Source: Promicromonospora soli
GTDB taxonomy: Bacteria > Actinomycetota > Actinomycetes > Actinomycetales > Cellulomonadaceae
Length of the DNA stretch: 64,000 bases
Direction: 5' to 3'
NCBI RefSeq assembly: GCF_014653785.1
Contig: NZ_BNAS01000001.1
Location: forward strand, 124,001 to 188,000
The first letter of the stretch is position 1, and the number at the start of each line of letters is the position of its first letter. The position numbers and the translations under genes are program-made. Below the pieces are notes generated by a model that ran no database searches, was not told the DNA's origin, and saw only the letters and a list, made by a program, of their open reading frames with translations. This document shows, in pieces, positions 39,254-48,762 of this stretch.

Positions 39254-39275
39254 TGACCCTAGACATTGACCCTAG
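39254..39275 (-). promoter_or_regulatory. Direct repeats in the dop-pup intergenic region
   Basis: Two copies of tgaccctag (39254-39262 and 39267-39275; CTAGGGTCA on the coding strand) lie 53-74 nt before the pup ATG, beside a small palindrome gacat-cga-atgtc (39287-39299). The TAGGGT cores could be -10 elements. This is the only candidate control region of pup in the 96-nt gap. Confidence 0.35.
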
Positions 39276-39297
39276 GTGGTGACACTGACATCGAATG

Positions 39298-40977
39298 TCA
39301 CCTCCTTCCGGAGAGTCCCGCGAGCAGGGCCGCGGCGTCGGGGCTCGCGTCGAGCAGCGCGCCGATGTGGCGGCGCGTGCCGCGGGTCGGGTCGAGCATG
39401 GGAACGCGCTGCAGCGCCTGGGCGCCGTCGACGTCGAAGATCACGGAGTCCCAGCTCGCCGCGGAGATCTGACTCCCGTAGCGGGCCATCACCTCGCCGC
39501 GGAAGTAGGCGCGGGTGTCCTGCGGCGGGTGCTGCACCGCCCGGGCGACGCTCTCCTCGTCGACTATGCGGTCCACGGCCCCCTTGGCGAGCAGCCGGTG
39601 GTAGATGCCGCGCTCGGGGCGCACGTCGGACCACTGCAGGTCCATCGCGTGCAGCCGCGGATGGTCCCACTCCAGGTTGTCGCGCGAGCGCAGGCGGTCC
39701 AGCAGCCGCAGCTTGGCGATCCACTCCACCTCGCGCGCGCAGCCGGCCTGGTCCGTGCCGAGCCGCTCGACGAGAGAGGACCAGCGGTCCAGCACGGCGT
39801 CCGACTCCGGGTCGGTGCCGAGCACCTTGAGGGACCGTCGCACGACGTCGACCACCTCGCCCTGGACCTCCAGCGCCGTCATGGTCCGGCCGTCCGCGAG
39901 GTCGAGCGGTGCGGTCAGGTCGAGGTCGCGCGAGACCTTCTGCACATCGCTCACCGGGGCCGCCAGCCGGAGCGCGCCGAGCTCGGTGCGGGCGTCCACC
40001 CCCGCCTCGGCCAGCTCGTCCAGGTGCTCCAGCACCCACAGCACCAGCGACGTCGTGCCCGTCTTGAGGTAGGTGGGCACCTCCATCAGGTTGGCGTCCC
40101 CGAGGATGAGGTGCAGGCGGCGCCACCGCTGCCGGTCGGCGTGCGGCTCGTCGCGCGTGTTGACGATCGGGCGCCGCAGCGTGGTCTCCAGGCCGATCTC
40201 GGCCTCGATGTAGTCGGCGCGCTGTGAGATCTGGTACCCGGCCGTGCCGCTGGTCGCGCCCAGGCCCACGCGGCCGGAGCCGGTGAAGACCTGCCGGGTG
40301 ACGAGGAAAGGCGTGATCAGCTCGGCGAGCGTGGTGAACGGCAGCGCCCGGTCCACGAGGTAGTTCTCGTGGGTGCCGTAGCTGGCGCCCTTGCCGTCCA
40401 CGTTGTTCTTGTAGAGCACCACCTCGTTGCCGGGGAAGCTTGCCAGCTCCCGCAGGGCGGCGAGCATGACCCGCTCGCCTGCGACGTCCCAGCGCACGAG
40501 GTCCTCGGGCGTCATGACCTCGGGCGAGGAGTACTCGGGGTGGGCGTGGTCCACGTACAGGCGGGCCCCGTTCGTGAGGATCACGTTGGCGGCGCTCGGG
40601 TCGTCGTACTCCTCGGTGGCGGGCCGCTCGACCTCCTGCGTCGACCCGGCCCGGCGCCGGCCGCGGCCCGGCAGGCCGGGCTCCACGACGGGCACCTGCC
40701 CTGTGACCGGGCCGGCCGGCGCGGGCAGCGCCGGGTCGTCGGTCAGCATCGACGGCTGCGCCGAGGCGCGGTCGAGGTGGAACCCGCGCGCGTCCTGCAG
40801 CGGGTCCTCGTCGTCGTAGTCCCAGCGGGCCTTGCCACCCGTACCCTCGGCACGCGTGGAGATAGCCCGGTAGGTAGTCACCACCTGGCTCGACAGCAGC
40901 ATGGGGTTGGCCATCGGCCGGCCAGGCTGCAGCACTCCGTACTCGGTCTCGATGCCCATCACACGACGCGCGCTCAC
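39298..40977 (-). CDS. dop: Deamidase of Pup / depupylase
   Basis: Dop (559 residues) deamidates the C-terminal Gln of Pup and removes Pup from substrates. It is a PafA paralogue: MGIETEYGVLQPGRPMANPM, DHAHPEYSSPEVMTPEDLV, NNVDGKGASYGTHENYLVDR and [21 protein letters not shown] hydrophilic stretch of about 40 residues (about 125-165, GPVTGQVPVVEPGLPGRGRR) makes it longer than the roughly 500 residues usual in mycobacteria. GTG 40977 is used; ATG 40959 would remove only six residues (VSARRV). It lies between arc and pup in the standard order. Confidence 0.96.
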   Translation of the reverse strand: MSARRVMGIETEYGVLQPGRPMANPMLLSSQVVTTYRAISTRAEGTGGKARWDYDDEDPLQDARGFHLDRASAQPSMLTDDPALPAPAGPVTGQVPVVEPGLPGRGRRRAGSTQEVERPATEEYDDPSAANVILTNGARLYVDHAHPEYSSPEVMTPEDLVRWDVAGERVMLAALRELASFPGNEVVLYKNNVDGKGASYGTHENYLVDRALPFTTLAELITPFLVTRQVFTGSGRVGLGATSGTAGYQISQRADYIEAEIGLETTLRRPIVNTRDEPHADRQRWRRLHLILGDANLMEVPTYLKTGTTSLVLWVLEHLDELAEAGVDARTELGALRLAAPVSDVQKVSRDLDLTAPLDLADGRTMTALEVQGEVVDVVRRSLKVLGTDPESDAVLDRWSSLVERLGTDQAGCAREVEWIAKLRLLDRLRSRDNLEWDHPRLHAMDLQWSDVRPERGIYHRLLAKGAVDRIVDEESVARAVQHPPQDTRAYFRGEVMARYGSQISAASWDSVIFDVDGAQALQRVPMLDPTRGTRRHIGALLDASPDAAALLAGLSGRR

Positions 40978-41010
40978 GTTCACCACCCTATGCGGAGTAG
41001 TCCCGTTGGT

Positions 41011-41051
41011 CAGGCAGGTCCGCGCCCGCTGGACGGACGCGGACCTGCCTG
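41011..41051 (-). terminator. Hairpin between arc and dop
   Basis: A perfect 14-bp stem (41011-41024 with 41038-41051) closes a 13-nt loop, 9 nt past the arc stop and ahead of dop on the minus strand. No T-run follows; it may reduce rather than stop read-through. Confidence 0.6.
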
Positions 41052-41059
41052 GTATGCGG

Positions 41060-42721
41060 TCAGAGGTACTGGCCGGTGTTCTGGACTGTGTCGATGGTGC
41101 GGGGCGTCGCGCCCTCGCCCTTCTTCTGGACGATGGTGCGGATGAAGACGATGCGCTCGCCCTTCTTGCCACTGATGCGGGCCCAGTCGTCCGGGTTCGT
41201 CGTGTTGGGGAGGTCCTCGTTCTCCTTGAACTCGTCGACGCACGCGGTCAGCAGGTGCTCCACGCGGATGCCCTTCTGCCCCGAGGCCAGGAAGTCCTTG
41301 ATCGCGTTCTTCTTGGCCCGGTCCACCACGTTCTGGATCATGGCGCCCGAGTTGAAGTCCTTGAAGAAGAGGGTCTCCTTGTCCCCGGACGCGTACGTGA
41401 CCTCGAGGAACTGGTTCTCCTCGTCCTCCGAGTACATCCGCTCGACCACCGAGGTGATCATGCCGTCGAGGGCCTCGGCCATGTTGTTCCCGTACTCGTC
41501 CAGGTCGTCCGAGTGGATCGGCAGGTCCTTGGTGAGGTACTTGCCGAAGATCTCCTTGGCACCCTCGGCGTCGGGACGCTCGATCTTGATCTTCACGTCG
41601 AGACGCCCCGGGCGCAGGATGGCCGGGTCGATCATGTCCTCGCGGTTGGAGGCACCGATGACGATGACGTTGTCGAGCCGCTCCACGCCGTCGATCTCCG
41701 CGAGGAGCTGCGGCACGATCGTGGTCTCGACGTCCGAGGAGAGGCCGGTGCCGCGGGTGCGGAACAGCGACTCCATCTCGTCGAAGAACACGACGACGGG
41801 CATGCCCTGGCTGGCCTTCTCCCGGGCCCGGGCGAAGATCAGGCGGATGTGCCGTTCCGTCTCGCCGACGTACTTGTTGAGCAGCTCCGGACCCTTGACG
41901 TTGAGGAAGAAGCTCTTCACCTCGGGGTTGCCCCCGTTGGCGCGGGCCACCATCCCGGCGAGGGAGTGGGCCACCGCCTTGGCGATGAGCGTCTTGCCAC
42001 AGCCGGGCGGGCCGTACAGGAGCACGCCCTTGGGCGGACGCAGCCCGTGCTCGCGGAACAGGTCGGGGTGCGCGAACGGCAGCTCCACCGCGTCCCGGAT
42101 CGCCTCGATCTGCGGGCCGAGCCCACCGATGTCCTCGTACTCGATGTCCGGGACCTCTTCGAGGACCAGCTCCTCGACCTCGGACTTGGGCACGATCTCG
42201 AACACGAACCCGCTGCGTGTGTCGACCGTGAGCGAGTCCCCGACCCGGAGCGGGACGTCCATCACCGAGCCGGCGAGGCGCACCACGCGCTCCTCGTCCG
42301 CGCGGCCGACCACGAGCACGCGGTCACCACCCAGCATCTCCTTGACGGTCACCAGCTCGCCCGTGCGCTCGTACTCACCGGCGCCGACCACCGTCATGGC
42401 CTCGTTGAGCTTGACCTCCTGGCCGGGGCTCAGCCGGGTGACGTCCAGGCTCGGGCTCGCGGACACGTGCATCTTGCGGCCGGCGGACGAGATGTCCACC
42501 GATCCGTCGGCGTGCGCCCCCAGGAAGACGGCGTACGTGCCCGGCGGCTTGGCCAGGTCGTCGAGCTGTTTCTTCAGCTCGACTATCTGATCGCGCGCCG
42601 CACGGAGCGCCTCTGCGAGGCGCTCGTTCTTTGCTGAGAGGAGGGCAATCTGGCGCTCGTAGTCGCGACTTGGCAAAGGCTCGTGCTCGGGATGGTTGTA
42701 TCCTGACGTGTTCTCGGTCAT
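41060..42721 (-). CDS. arc: Proteasome-activating AAA ATPase (Mpa/ARC)
   Basis: This 553-residue hexameric unfoldase recognises Pup and feeds tagged proteins to the proteasome. Domains in order: N-terminal coiled coil (about 20-57, [20 protein letters not shown]), tandem OB domains, and an AAA module with Walker A ([14 protein letters not shown]) and Walker B ([11 protein letters not shown]). It ends in GQYL, the C-terminal motif that docks into PrcA pockets. The ATG at 42721 has AGGGG at suitable distance. The 141-nt gap before it, up to trmI, holds a TAGAGT/TAGGGT pair of -10-like boxes but no convincing promoter. Confidence 0.97.
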   Translation of the reverse strand: MTENTSGYNHPEHEPLPSRDYERQIALLSAKNERLAEALRAARDQIVELKKQLDDLAKPPGTYAVFLGAHADGSVDISSAGRKMHVSASPSLDVTRLSPGQEVKLNEAMTVVGAGEYERTGELVTVKEMLGGDRVLVVGRADEERVVRLAGSVMDVPLRVGDSLTVDTRSGFVFEIVPKSEVEELVLEEVPDIEYEDIGGLGPQIEAIRDAVELPFAHPDLFREHGLRPPKGVLLYGPPGCGKTLIAKAVAHSLAGMVARANGGNPEVKSFFLNVKGPELLNKYVGETERHIRLIFARAREKASQGMPVVVFFDEMESLFRTRGTGLSSDVETTIVPQLLAEIDGVERLDNVIVIGASNREDMIDPAILRPGRLDVKIKIERPDAEGAKEIFGKYLTKDLPIHSDDLDEYGNNMAEALDGMITSVVERMYSEDEENQFLEVTYASGDKETLFFKDFNSGAMIQNVVDRAKKNAIKDFLASGQKGIRVEHLLTACVDEFKENEDLPNTTNPDDWARISGKKGERIVFIRTIVQKKGEGATPRTIDTVQNTGQYL

Positions 42722-42862
42722 GACATCCCCTCTCTTAGGGCCCGGGAGGCGACCCTACGACGCAATCGCCTCCGAGAACAGCACTCTAAGCACAGTCACT
42801 GACATACCGGGAGTAAGAACACCAGTTTGAGACGTGCGGGGTACCCGATCGTTACAGCCCGT

Positions 42863-43876
42863 TCACGCGAGGGGGGTGTTACCGGCCTCCGGCGCAACGC
42901 CTAGGTCACGTCGCACCTTGCGGACCTTCTTGTCCGACACGGCTCGCTCCCCGAGCTCCTCCGGCGTCCACTCCGCTTCGGGGGTCACGGGGTACGCACC
43001 CTTGGCAGGACGCCGTTTCCGCTCGGGCGGGGTGACGCCGTCGGCCAGCCGGCGGGTGGTGATGAGGAAGCCCGTGTGGCCGATCATCCGGTGCTCAGGA
43101 CGGACCGCGAGGCCCTCCAGGTGCCACCCGCGGATCATCGTCTCGAAGGCGGACGGCTCGGCGAACCGTCCGTCGGCGCGGAGATCTTCTGCTGTGCGCG
43201 AAAGCTGTGTCGTGGTGGCCACGTAGCAGATGAGGACCCCGCCGGGTGCGAGCGCGGATCCGACCGCGTCGACGTTCTCCCACGGCGCGAGCATGTCCAG
43301 GACCACCCGGTCGACCGAGCCCGGCTCCATGACCACTGGCAGGACATCGGCGAGATCGCCCACCGACAGGTCCCAGGCCGGGTGCGGTCCGCCGAAGAAG
43401 GTCTCCACGTTGCCCTGCGCGATCGCGGCGAAGTCCTCGCGCCGCTCGATCGAGTGCACGTGGCCGGCGTCGCCGACGGCGCGGAGCAAAGACATGGTCA
43501 GCGCGCCGGAGCCGACGCCGGCCTCGACGACCCGGGCACCCGGGTAGATGTCGGCCATGGCGACGATCTGTGCGGCGTCCTTCGGGTAGACGACGGCGGC
43601 GCCCCGCGGCATCGACAGGACATAGTCGGCCAGCAGGGGGCGCAGTGCCAGGTACTCGATCTCGGCGGTGTTGACGATCACCGAGCCCTCGGGCTGCCCG
43701 ATGATCTGCTCGTGCTTGAAGTAGCCCTTGTGCGTGTGGAAGGTCCCGCCGGGCTGCAGCGTGATCGTGTGCAGGCGACCCTTGGGGTCGGTCAGCTGGA
43801 CCTTGTCGCCCACGCGGAACGGGCCGCGGCGCAGCTCGGCGCCGGTGGCGGTCGGGGTACTGGTGGGAGTGGTCAC
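42863..43876 (-). CDS. trmI: tRNA (adenine-N1-)-methyltransferase, position 58
   Basis: TrmI methylates N1 of A58 in the T-loop of tRNAs. The 337-residue protein has an N-terminal beta domain (GPFRVGDKVQLTDPKGRLHT) and a class I methyltransferase domain with ARVVEAGVGSGALTMSLLRA, HSIERREDFAAIAQGN and RVVLDMLAPWENV. Location next to the proteasome unfoldase matches mycobacteria (Rv2118c). GTG 43876 gives the most compact family-like N-terminus. Its C-terminus has an extra basic segment (PPERKRRPAKGAYPV). Confidence 0.93.
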   Translation of the reverse strand: MTTPTSTPTATGAELRRGPFRVGDKVQLTDPKGRLHTITLQPGGTFHTHKGYFKHEQIIGQPEGSVIVNTAEIEYLALRPLLADYVLSMPRGAAVVYPKDAAQIVAMADIYPGARVVEAGVGSGALTMSLLRAVGDAGHVHSIERREDFAAIAQGNVETFFGGPHPAWDLSVGDLADVLPVVMEPGSVDRVVLDMLAPWENVDAVGSALAPGGVLICYVATTTQLSRTAEDLRADGRFAEPSAFETMIRGWHLEGLAVRPEHRMIGHTGFLITTRRLADGVTPPERKRRPAKGAYPVTPEAEWTPEELGERAVSDKKVRKVRRDLGVAPEAGNTPLA

Positions 43877-43935
43877 GACCGACCAGTCTAGGTGCAGCGC
43901 CGGTGCCTCGCGTGCGCCTGCGGGGCGGAAGGAGG

Positions 43936-45129
43936 TCACGCCCTGGCGCGGACCGCCCGGGCGACGTCGGCGAGGTCGAGCACGCCGGTGACGCGGCCGG
44001 CGAAGACCACCGGGACCAGCCGGGAACCGCGCGACGTCTGGGCCAGGTGCTTGAGCAGATCCGAGCCCGACATGCCCGGGTCGACCTCGGATCCCGGCAC
44101 GAACGGCAAGGCCACGGCGTCGACCTGGGTCAGGTGCTGGGCGGCGGCGGGCACCGCGGCGACGGCGTCGTCGTCGAGCACGGCGACCGGTACGCCGTCG
44201 GGCCCCACCACGACCAGGCGGTACGACGCCGACGGCGGCGCGTCGTCGGCGACCGCCGTCACCCTGGCGCTCAGCGCCTCGGCGACCGTGGAGCCTAGCG
44301 GTACCGGGAGCGCGGGGGCCGCGAGCCCGCTCACGGACAGCCCCGCGATCCTCTCGCGGCGTCGGCCGTTGGTGATCGCCGCCCCGGCGCCTGCCCAGAG
44401 GAACGCGCCGATCAGCGCCGACCAGAGGACGGTGGTGATGCTCGGTGAGGTGCCCTCGAGCAGCGGAACCACAAGGGCCCAGACCAGGACGCCGACGGCG
44501 ACGACGCGGCCCACCCAGCCGGCCACGACGGTGCCGGTCGTGCGCTTCCCCGTGACGGCCCAGACCAGGGACTCGAGAATCTGGCCTCCGTCGAGCGGCA
44601 GGCCCGGGAGCAGGTTGAACGCGCCTACGAACGCGTTCGAGACCGCAGCCGCGTAGAGCAGCAGCGTGGGCACGTTCTGCACCGGCGCAGCAACGTACGC
44701 GAACCAGAACACGGCGGCGAGCACCAGGTTCGTCAGGGGCCCGACGACAGCGACGAGGAAGCCGTCGAGCGGCCGGCCCAGGCCGCCGGTGTAGGCGGTG
44801 TGACCGCCCCAGAGCGTGACGGCGAGCTCGGTCACCTGCTGGCCGCGCGCCCTTGCGACGAGGGCGTGCGCGGTCTCGTGCAGGAACACGGACCCGAACA
44901 GGAGCAGCACGAACGCGAACGCGACGAGGTAGGCGCTCGCGCCGAGGTGCGGTGCGATCGCCTGCACGTTGGGTACGAACAGGATCGTCAGCACGACGGC
45001 GGCGAGGAACCAGGACCGCGTGATGATGACGGGCGCTCCGGCTACACGCCCGACCACGAACCCCTTCGAGAGCGGCGGGGCCGGTGGGGACGGGGGTGCG
45101 GGCGTGGAGGCGGGCTCCGAGGTGGTCAC
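43936..45129 (-). CDS. Site-2-type (M50) zinc metalloprotease with CBS region
   Basis: A 397-residue intramembrane protease. The zinc motif HETAHALVARARG sits in a membrane helix (about 84-97), and the third ligand is in GAFNLLPGLPLDGGQILES. Six helices span about 35-250. The C-terminal 140 residues resemble a CBS pair (STVAEALSARVTAV, VPVVFAGRVTGVLDLADVAR), as in actinobacterial Rip3-like proteases. It could cleave membrane anti-sigma factors; its target is not in the window. GTG 45129 is the start; it diverges from the RecB-like gene with a 93-nt gap. Confidence 0.88.
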   Translation of the reverse strand: MTTSEPASTPAPPSPPAPPLSKGFVVGRVAGAPVIITRSWFLAAVVLTILFVPNVQAIAPHLGASAYLVAFAFVLLLFGSVFLHETAHALVARARGQQVTELAVTLWGGHTAYTGGLGRPLDGFLVAVVGPLTNLVLAAVFWFAYVAAPVQNVPTLLLYAAAVSNAFVGAFNLLPGLPLDGGQILESLVWAVTGKRTTGTVVAGWVGRVVAVGVLVWALVVPLLEGTSPSITTVLWSALIGAFLWAGAGAAITNGRRRERIAGLSVSGLAAPALPVPLGSTVAEALSARVTAVADDAPPSASYRLVVVGPDGVPVAVLDDDAVAAVPAAAQHLTQVDAVALPFVPGSEVDPGMSGSDLLKHLAQTSRGSRLVPVVFAGRVTGVLDLADVARAVRARA

Positions 45130-45222
45130 CGGACCAACCTATCCGGCCTGTCGGTCCGGGGGTCACGGCGCGCTGTGGACAACTCCCGGGGGATGTCAGT
45201 GGCCGCCCCTAGGGTTGAGGAC

Positions 45223-46140
45223 ATGACAACGACGGAGACTGCCGAGGAGCCGGTGCTGGACGTGGCGGAGGCTGCTGATGACGCAGTGTCGGCCCTGCGC
45301 GCGTCCTCACGGCCGCCCGCCCTGTCGCCGTCGCGTGCGAACGACTTCATGCAGTGCCCCCTGCTGTTCCGGTTCCGCACGGTGGACCGGCTGCCGGAGC
45401 CGCCGTCGGCCGCAGCGGCGCGCGGCACCCTCGTGCACGCGGTGCTGGAGCGGCTGTACGACGCCCCGCTGGGCGAGCGGACGCTGGCCGCGGCGCACGA
45501 CCTGCTGCCTGGCGAGTGGGACCGTCTGCTGGAGGCGGACGACCGGTACACGTCGCTGTTCACCGACGGCATCGGCCCGGACGGGCAGGACCGCGCGGGC
45601 TGGCTTGGTGGCGCAAGTGCGCTGCTGGGCACGTACTTCACGCTGGAGGACCCGAACCGGCTGGAGCCGGCCGAACGCGAGCTGCTCGTCGAGTCGCAGC
45701 TCGAGGGTGGTCCGTTGTTGCGCGGCATCGTGGACCGGCTTGACGTCGCGCCCGACGGCGCCGTGCGCGTGGTCGACTACAAGACGGGCCGCTCCCCGCG
45801 ACCGGGGTACGAGTCGTCAGCGGTGTTCCAGATGCGCTTCTACGGGCTGGTGCTGTGGCGCGAGCGCGGGGTGCTGCCGAAGATGCTGCAGCTCGTGTAC
45901 CTGGGCGACGGCCAGGTGCTGCGCGGCGAGCCGACGACCGGCCATCTGGAGCACACGGAGCAGAAGATCCGCGCCATCTGGTCGGCCATCGAGGACGCGG
46001 CCCGGACCGGCGAGTGGAAGCCCCGCAAGTCCAAGCTGTGTGGCTGGTGCGCCCACCAGGCGATGTGCCCGGAGTTCGGCGGCACACCCCCGGAGATCCC
46101 GGACGGCGCCATCCCGCTGCGGCTGGGCATCGCCGTCTGA
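45223..46140 (+). CDS. RecB-family PD-(D/E)XK nuclease with Fe-S cysteines
   Basis: A 305-residue stand-alone nuclease. The PD-(D/E)XK core is visible as LLRGIVDRLDVAPDGAVRVV followed by DYKTGRSP and the QMRFYGLVLW helix. Four cysteines, Cys45 (FMQCPLLF) and Cys273, Cys276, Cys282 (LCGWCAHQAMC), match the iron-sulphur cluster arrangement of AddB/Cas4-type nucleases. M. tuberculosis Rv2119 lies in the same place beside trmI. The ATG at 45223 is preceded by TAGGGT only 13 nt upstream, suggesting a leaderless transcript. It probably acts in DNA repair; no CRISPR is nearby. Confidence 0.9.
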   Translation: MTTTETAEEPVLDVAEAADDAVSALRASSRPPALSPSRANDFMQCPLLFRFRTVDRLPEPPSAAAARGTLVHAVLERLYDAPLGERTLAAAHDLLPGEWDRLLEADDRYTSLFTDGIGPDGQDRAGWLGGASALLGTYFTLEDPNRLEPAERELLVESQLEGGPLLRGIVDRLDVAPDGAVRVVDYKTGRSPRPGYESSAVFQMRFYGLVLWRERGVLPKMLQLVYLGDGQVLRGEPTTGHLEHTEQKIRAIWSAIEDAARTGEWKPRKSKLCGWCAHQAMCPEFGGTPPEIPDGAIPLRLGIAV

Positions 46141-46153
46141 GCCGGTCAGGGCA

Positions 46154-46849
46154 TCAGGCGAGCAGGTCCACGACCTCGCCCGACGCGATCTGCCCGAGTA
46201 CCTCGAGGTCGATCTGCTTGAGCGACGCCGCCCGGCTCAGGCCGGGACGGGGCGGCACCGGCACCTCCGCGGGCACGCCGAGCGTGCGCGCCCCGGACGC
46301 GAGCGCGGACGTGATGCCGGGACCGGAGTCCTCGATCGCCACGCACTGCTCGGGCGGCACGCCCAGCAGGCCGGCGGCCACCAGGTACGGCTCGGGGTGC
46401 GGCTTGCCGTGCACCACCTCGTCGCCGGTGACGAGGTGGACGAAGGTGCCGGCGGGGGCGCCGTCGGCGACGACCTGGGCCTGGCTGCGGTACGACATGG
46501 TCACGATCGCGCACGGGATGCTCGCCGCGCGCAGGTCCTCGAGCAGCTCCAGTACGCCGGGACGCCACGGCACCGTCTCGCGCAGCTGCTCGTTCACCCG
46601 GGACACGAGCCAGGTCACGATCTCGGCGGGCTCCAGCGGGACGCCGGCGTCGCGCAGCATGCTGCCGGTGGTGAGGAGGGCCTGCCCGACCGCGCCGAGC
46701 TCGTCCTCGTGCGTCCACGTCGCCCCGTGCTCTGCGACGATCTCGCGCTCGGCGCGCATCCAGTAGGGCTCGGAGTCCACGAGGGTGCCGTCCATGTCGA
46801 ACAGGACGGCGGCGGGCAGGGCAGCGGATGAGTCGCGGGGCACCCGCAC
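46154..46849 (-). CDS. HAD-superfamily phosphatase (beta-phosphoglucomutase-like)
   Basis: A 231-residue HAD hydrolase. Motif I is AAVLFDMDGTLVDSEPYWMR with nucleophile and acid/base aspartates, motif II is CAIVTMS, motif III lysine is HGKPHPEPY, and motif IV is CVAIEDSGPGI. The alpha-helical cap between motif I and II puts it in the phosphatase/phosphomutase subfamily I. Substrate unknown. The GTG start gives MRVPRDSSAALPA. It is convergent with the RecB-like gene, 13 nt apart. Confidence 0.9.
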   Translation of the reverse strand: MRVPRDSSAALPAAVLFDMDGTLVDSEPYWMRAEREIVAEHGATWTHEDELGAVGQALLTTGSMLRDAGVPLEPAEIVTWLVSRVNEQLRETVPWRPGVLELLEDLRAASIPCAIVTMSYRSQAQVVADGAPAGTFVHLVTGDEVVHGKPHPEPYLVAAGLLGVPPEQCVAIEDSGPGITSALASGARTLGVPAEVPVPPRPGLSRAASLKQIDLEVLGQIASGEVVDLLA

Positions 46850-46910
46850 ATGCTAGGTGCCGACGTTGTACCGCCGGTAACGAGCGGGTGCACCCTTGCT
46901 GCACGTCGAC

Positions 46911-47453
46911 CTAGTCGGCAAGGAGCTCCTCCGCGCGGTCCTTCTGGTCGGCGTCCAGGTCGAGCCGGTCGAACGCGGCAACAGCCTTGTCGAACGTCCG
47001 GTTTACCGTCGGCTCGATGTCGACGACACCCTCAGGGGCGAGGATGGCCTGCTCGTACTCGGCGATCCAGGCGTCGATGTGCGCCACGTAGGCGTCGCGT
47101 GCCTGGTCGAGCGCGTCGCCGTCGGACAGCGGCACCGCGTTGGCGTTGTCCTTGGCGGCAAGGACTCCGGTGCGTGCCTCTTCGGCGAGGTCGGGCACGT
47201 CCGTCATGAGCGCCGCGGCGAGCTCTTCCTTCGCCTCGGCGTCGGACGTGGCCTCGATCTCGTCGAACCGGCCGCTGACCTCGTCGATGTAGTCGCGCAT
47301 CGTCGACTCGCTGTCCTCCACGGCGTCGAGCAGCACGTCAGCGGGCTCGCCGGCGCGCTCGGCCTGGGACCAGGCGATGCCGCTGCCGGCGCCGGCGACG
47401 AGGAACGCTCCGACGACGGAGAGCATGGCCTGGCGATTTCGCAGGTTGAGCAT
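46911..47453 (-). CDS. Exported protein of unknown function
   Basis: A 180-residue protein with one N-terminal hydrophobic segment (about 8-25, QAMLSVVGAFLVAGAGSGIA) that could be a signal or anchor. The rest is acidic and predicted helical (SESTMRDYIDEVSGRFDEIE), ending DADQKDRAEELLAD. No family is recognised. ATG 47453 is used; an in-frame ATG at 47489 would add 12 residues. It is a single gene between the HAD phosphatase and the next plus-strand gene. Confidence 0.6.
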   Translation of the reverse strand: MLNLRNRQAMLSVVGAFLVAGAGSGIAWSQAERAGEPADVLLDAVEDSESTMRDYIDEVSGRFDEIEATSDAEAKEELAAALMTDVPDLAEEARTGVLAAKDNANAVPLSDGDALDQARDAYVAHIDAWIAEYEQAILAPEGVVDIEPTVNRTFDKAVAAFDRLDLDADQKDRAEELLAD

Positions 47454-47674
47454 TGGTTCATAGTCACCCGAACCAGGGGTGCTCGGCATGGCGAATGGTG
47501 TGATCCGTGGGGGAGCTATCGGGCATATGCGCTTATTTCGGGCTCGAAGCAGGCTGGTCGCCCCGGCCCGGCGCAACCCACAGCCCCGCCGCGCGCGCCG
47601 CGACGTACTGCGCGATGCTGGCCCTCGGCCGGCCTCGCCAGCCCCTCGCAGCACCGACCGAAGGGAAACAGACC

Positions 47675-48073
47675 GTGTTCGGACCCGATTTCTTCGAGCG
47701 ACTCTCGCAGCGGACGTACTACGACCTCGACGGCAACCCGATCAGTCAGGACCAGTGGTCGGTGCTGCGTCTCGGGGCCGGCGGCGCTCACGTCGCGCGC
47801 GACCACATCGGGATCTACCACGTGTCCACCATCTGGACCGGGACCGACACCACCCCGCGCGAGGACGACCGCGACCACACGCCGCTGATCTACGAGACCA
47901 TGGTCTTCGTCGAGCGACTCGACCCGGACGGCGTGCTCTCCGCGGACGACCGCCTCGACTGCACCGAGCAGTACGCGGAGATGCACGCCACGCGGGAGGC
48001 CGCGCTGGCCGGCCACAACCGCGCGACAGCGATGGTCCGCGAGTGGATAGTCAACGGCCGCCCGGAGCTCTGA
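47675..48073 (+). CDS. Hypothetical protein
   Basis: A 132-residue hydrophilic protein, no family recognised. It has regular strand-like segments (GIYHVSTIWTGTDTTP, IYETMVFVERLDPDG) and a helical C-terminus with YAEMHATREAALAGH. The GTG at 47675 has AAGGGA 9 nt upstream; the frame remains open further 5' to 47507 without a better site. It is followed by the HD-domain gene after 44 nt and could be co-transcribed. Confidence 0.6.
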   Translation: MFGPDFFERLSQRTYYDLDGNPISQDQWSVLRLGAGGAHVARDHIGIYHVSTIWTGTDTTPREDDRDHTPLIYETMVFVERLDPDGVLSADDRLDCTEQYAEMHATREAALAGHNRATAMVREWIVNGRPEL

Positions 48074-48117
48074 CGACGCCTCTTAGACGACAGCTCTGAC
48101 GACGACGGAGAGCCAGG

Positions 48118-48762
48118 ATGCAGACCAGCACACCTTCTCTGACCGCTCCTCATCCGGCCCGCCGCGCCACACACGCCCCGGCGCTCTACGGTGAACCGAT
48201 GTACGAAATCACCCCGCGGGAACTCGAACCCGCGGGCGCGCAGGCACTGCTGACCGAGCTCTTCGAGCCCGGCGCCGACCGTCTCGCCCACTCGCTCGGC
48301 GTCGGGCAGCGAGCGGAGTACGTAGCGAAGGCGCTGGACCGGCCAGGCCTGCTCGTCTCCGCCGCGTACCTGCACGACGTCGGCTACGCAGCGCCCGCAT
48401 GCGACACCGGGCTGCACCAGCTCGACGGCGCGCGCTACCTGCGCCTCCTCGGCGCTCCGGACGACCTGACGAGCCTCGTCGCGCACCACACGGAGGCGAT
48501 CGTCGAGGCCGCGGCCCGGGGTCTCGACGCGCAGCTGCGGGGCGAGTTCGCTCCGCCGTCGGACAGCGAGCTGCTGGACCTGCTCACCTACTGCGACATG
48601 ACCACCTCGTCCCAGGGCAAGCCCGTCACCGTGGACGAGCGGTTCGGCTGCATCTACGACCGCTACCCGCCCGGCCACCTCGTGTCACGCAGCATGCGCC
48701 GCGCCGAGCCGCACCTGCGGCGGGTCGTGTCCGCCGTCGAGGAGCGGCTCAAGCTCACGTGA
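48118..48762 (+). CDS. HD-domain protein (predicted phosphohydrolase)
   Basis: A 214-residue protein with a compact HD domain. The ligands are the first His in RLAHSLGVGQRAEYVA, the HD pair in AAYLHDVGYA and a downstream aspartate in TYCDMTT, as in metal-dependent phosphohydrolases. The ATG at 48118 has GGAG 7 nt upstream; ATG 48199 is a shorter alternative. The substrate may be a nucleotide. Its stop overlaps that of the convergent Nudix gene within the palindrome TCACGTGA. Confidence 0.8.
   Translation: MQTSTPSLTAPHPARRATHAPALYGEPMYEITPRELEPAGAQALLTELFEPGADRLAHSLGVGQRAEYVAKALDRPGLLVSAAYLHDVGYAAPACDTGLHQLDGARYLRLLGAPDDLTSLVAHHTEAIVEAAARGLDAQLRGEFAPPSDSELLDLLTYCDMTTSSQGKPVTVDERFGCIYDRYPPGHLVSRSMRRAEPHLRRVVSAVEERLKLT

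Noticed and set aside
45160-45190. DnaA-box-like tgtggacaac before the RecB-like gene
   Set aside because: Single near-match only, with no cluster and no AT-rich unwinding region, so not an origin.
45223-46140. RecB-like Fe-S nuclease as a Cas4 of a CRISPR system
   Set aside because: No cas1/cas2 or repeat array is present, and the gene sits in a conserved place beside trmI.
47507-47674. Extension of the hypothetical protein to an ATG at 47507
   Set aside because: The added residues look like arbitrary GC-rich translation, and the GTG at 47675 has the better ribosome site.
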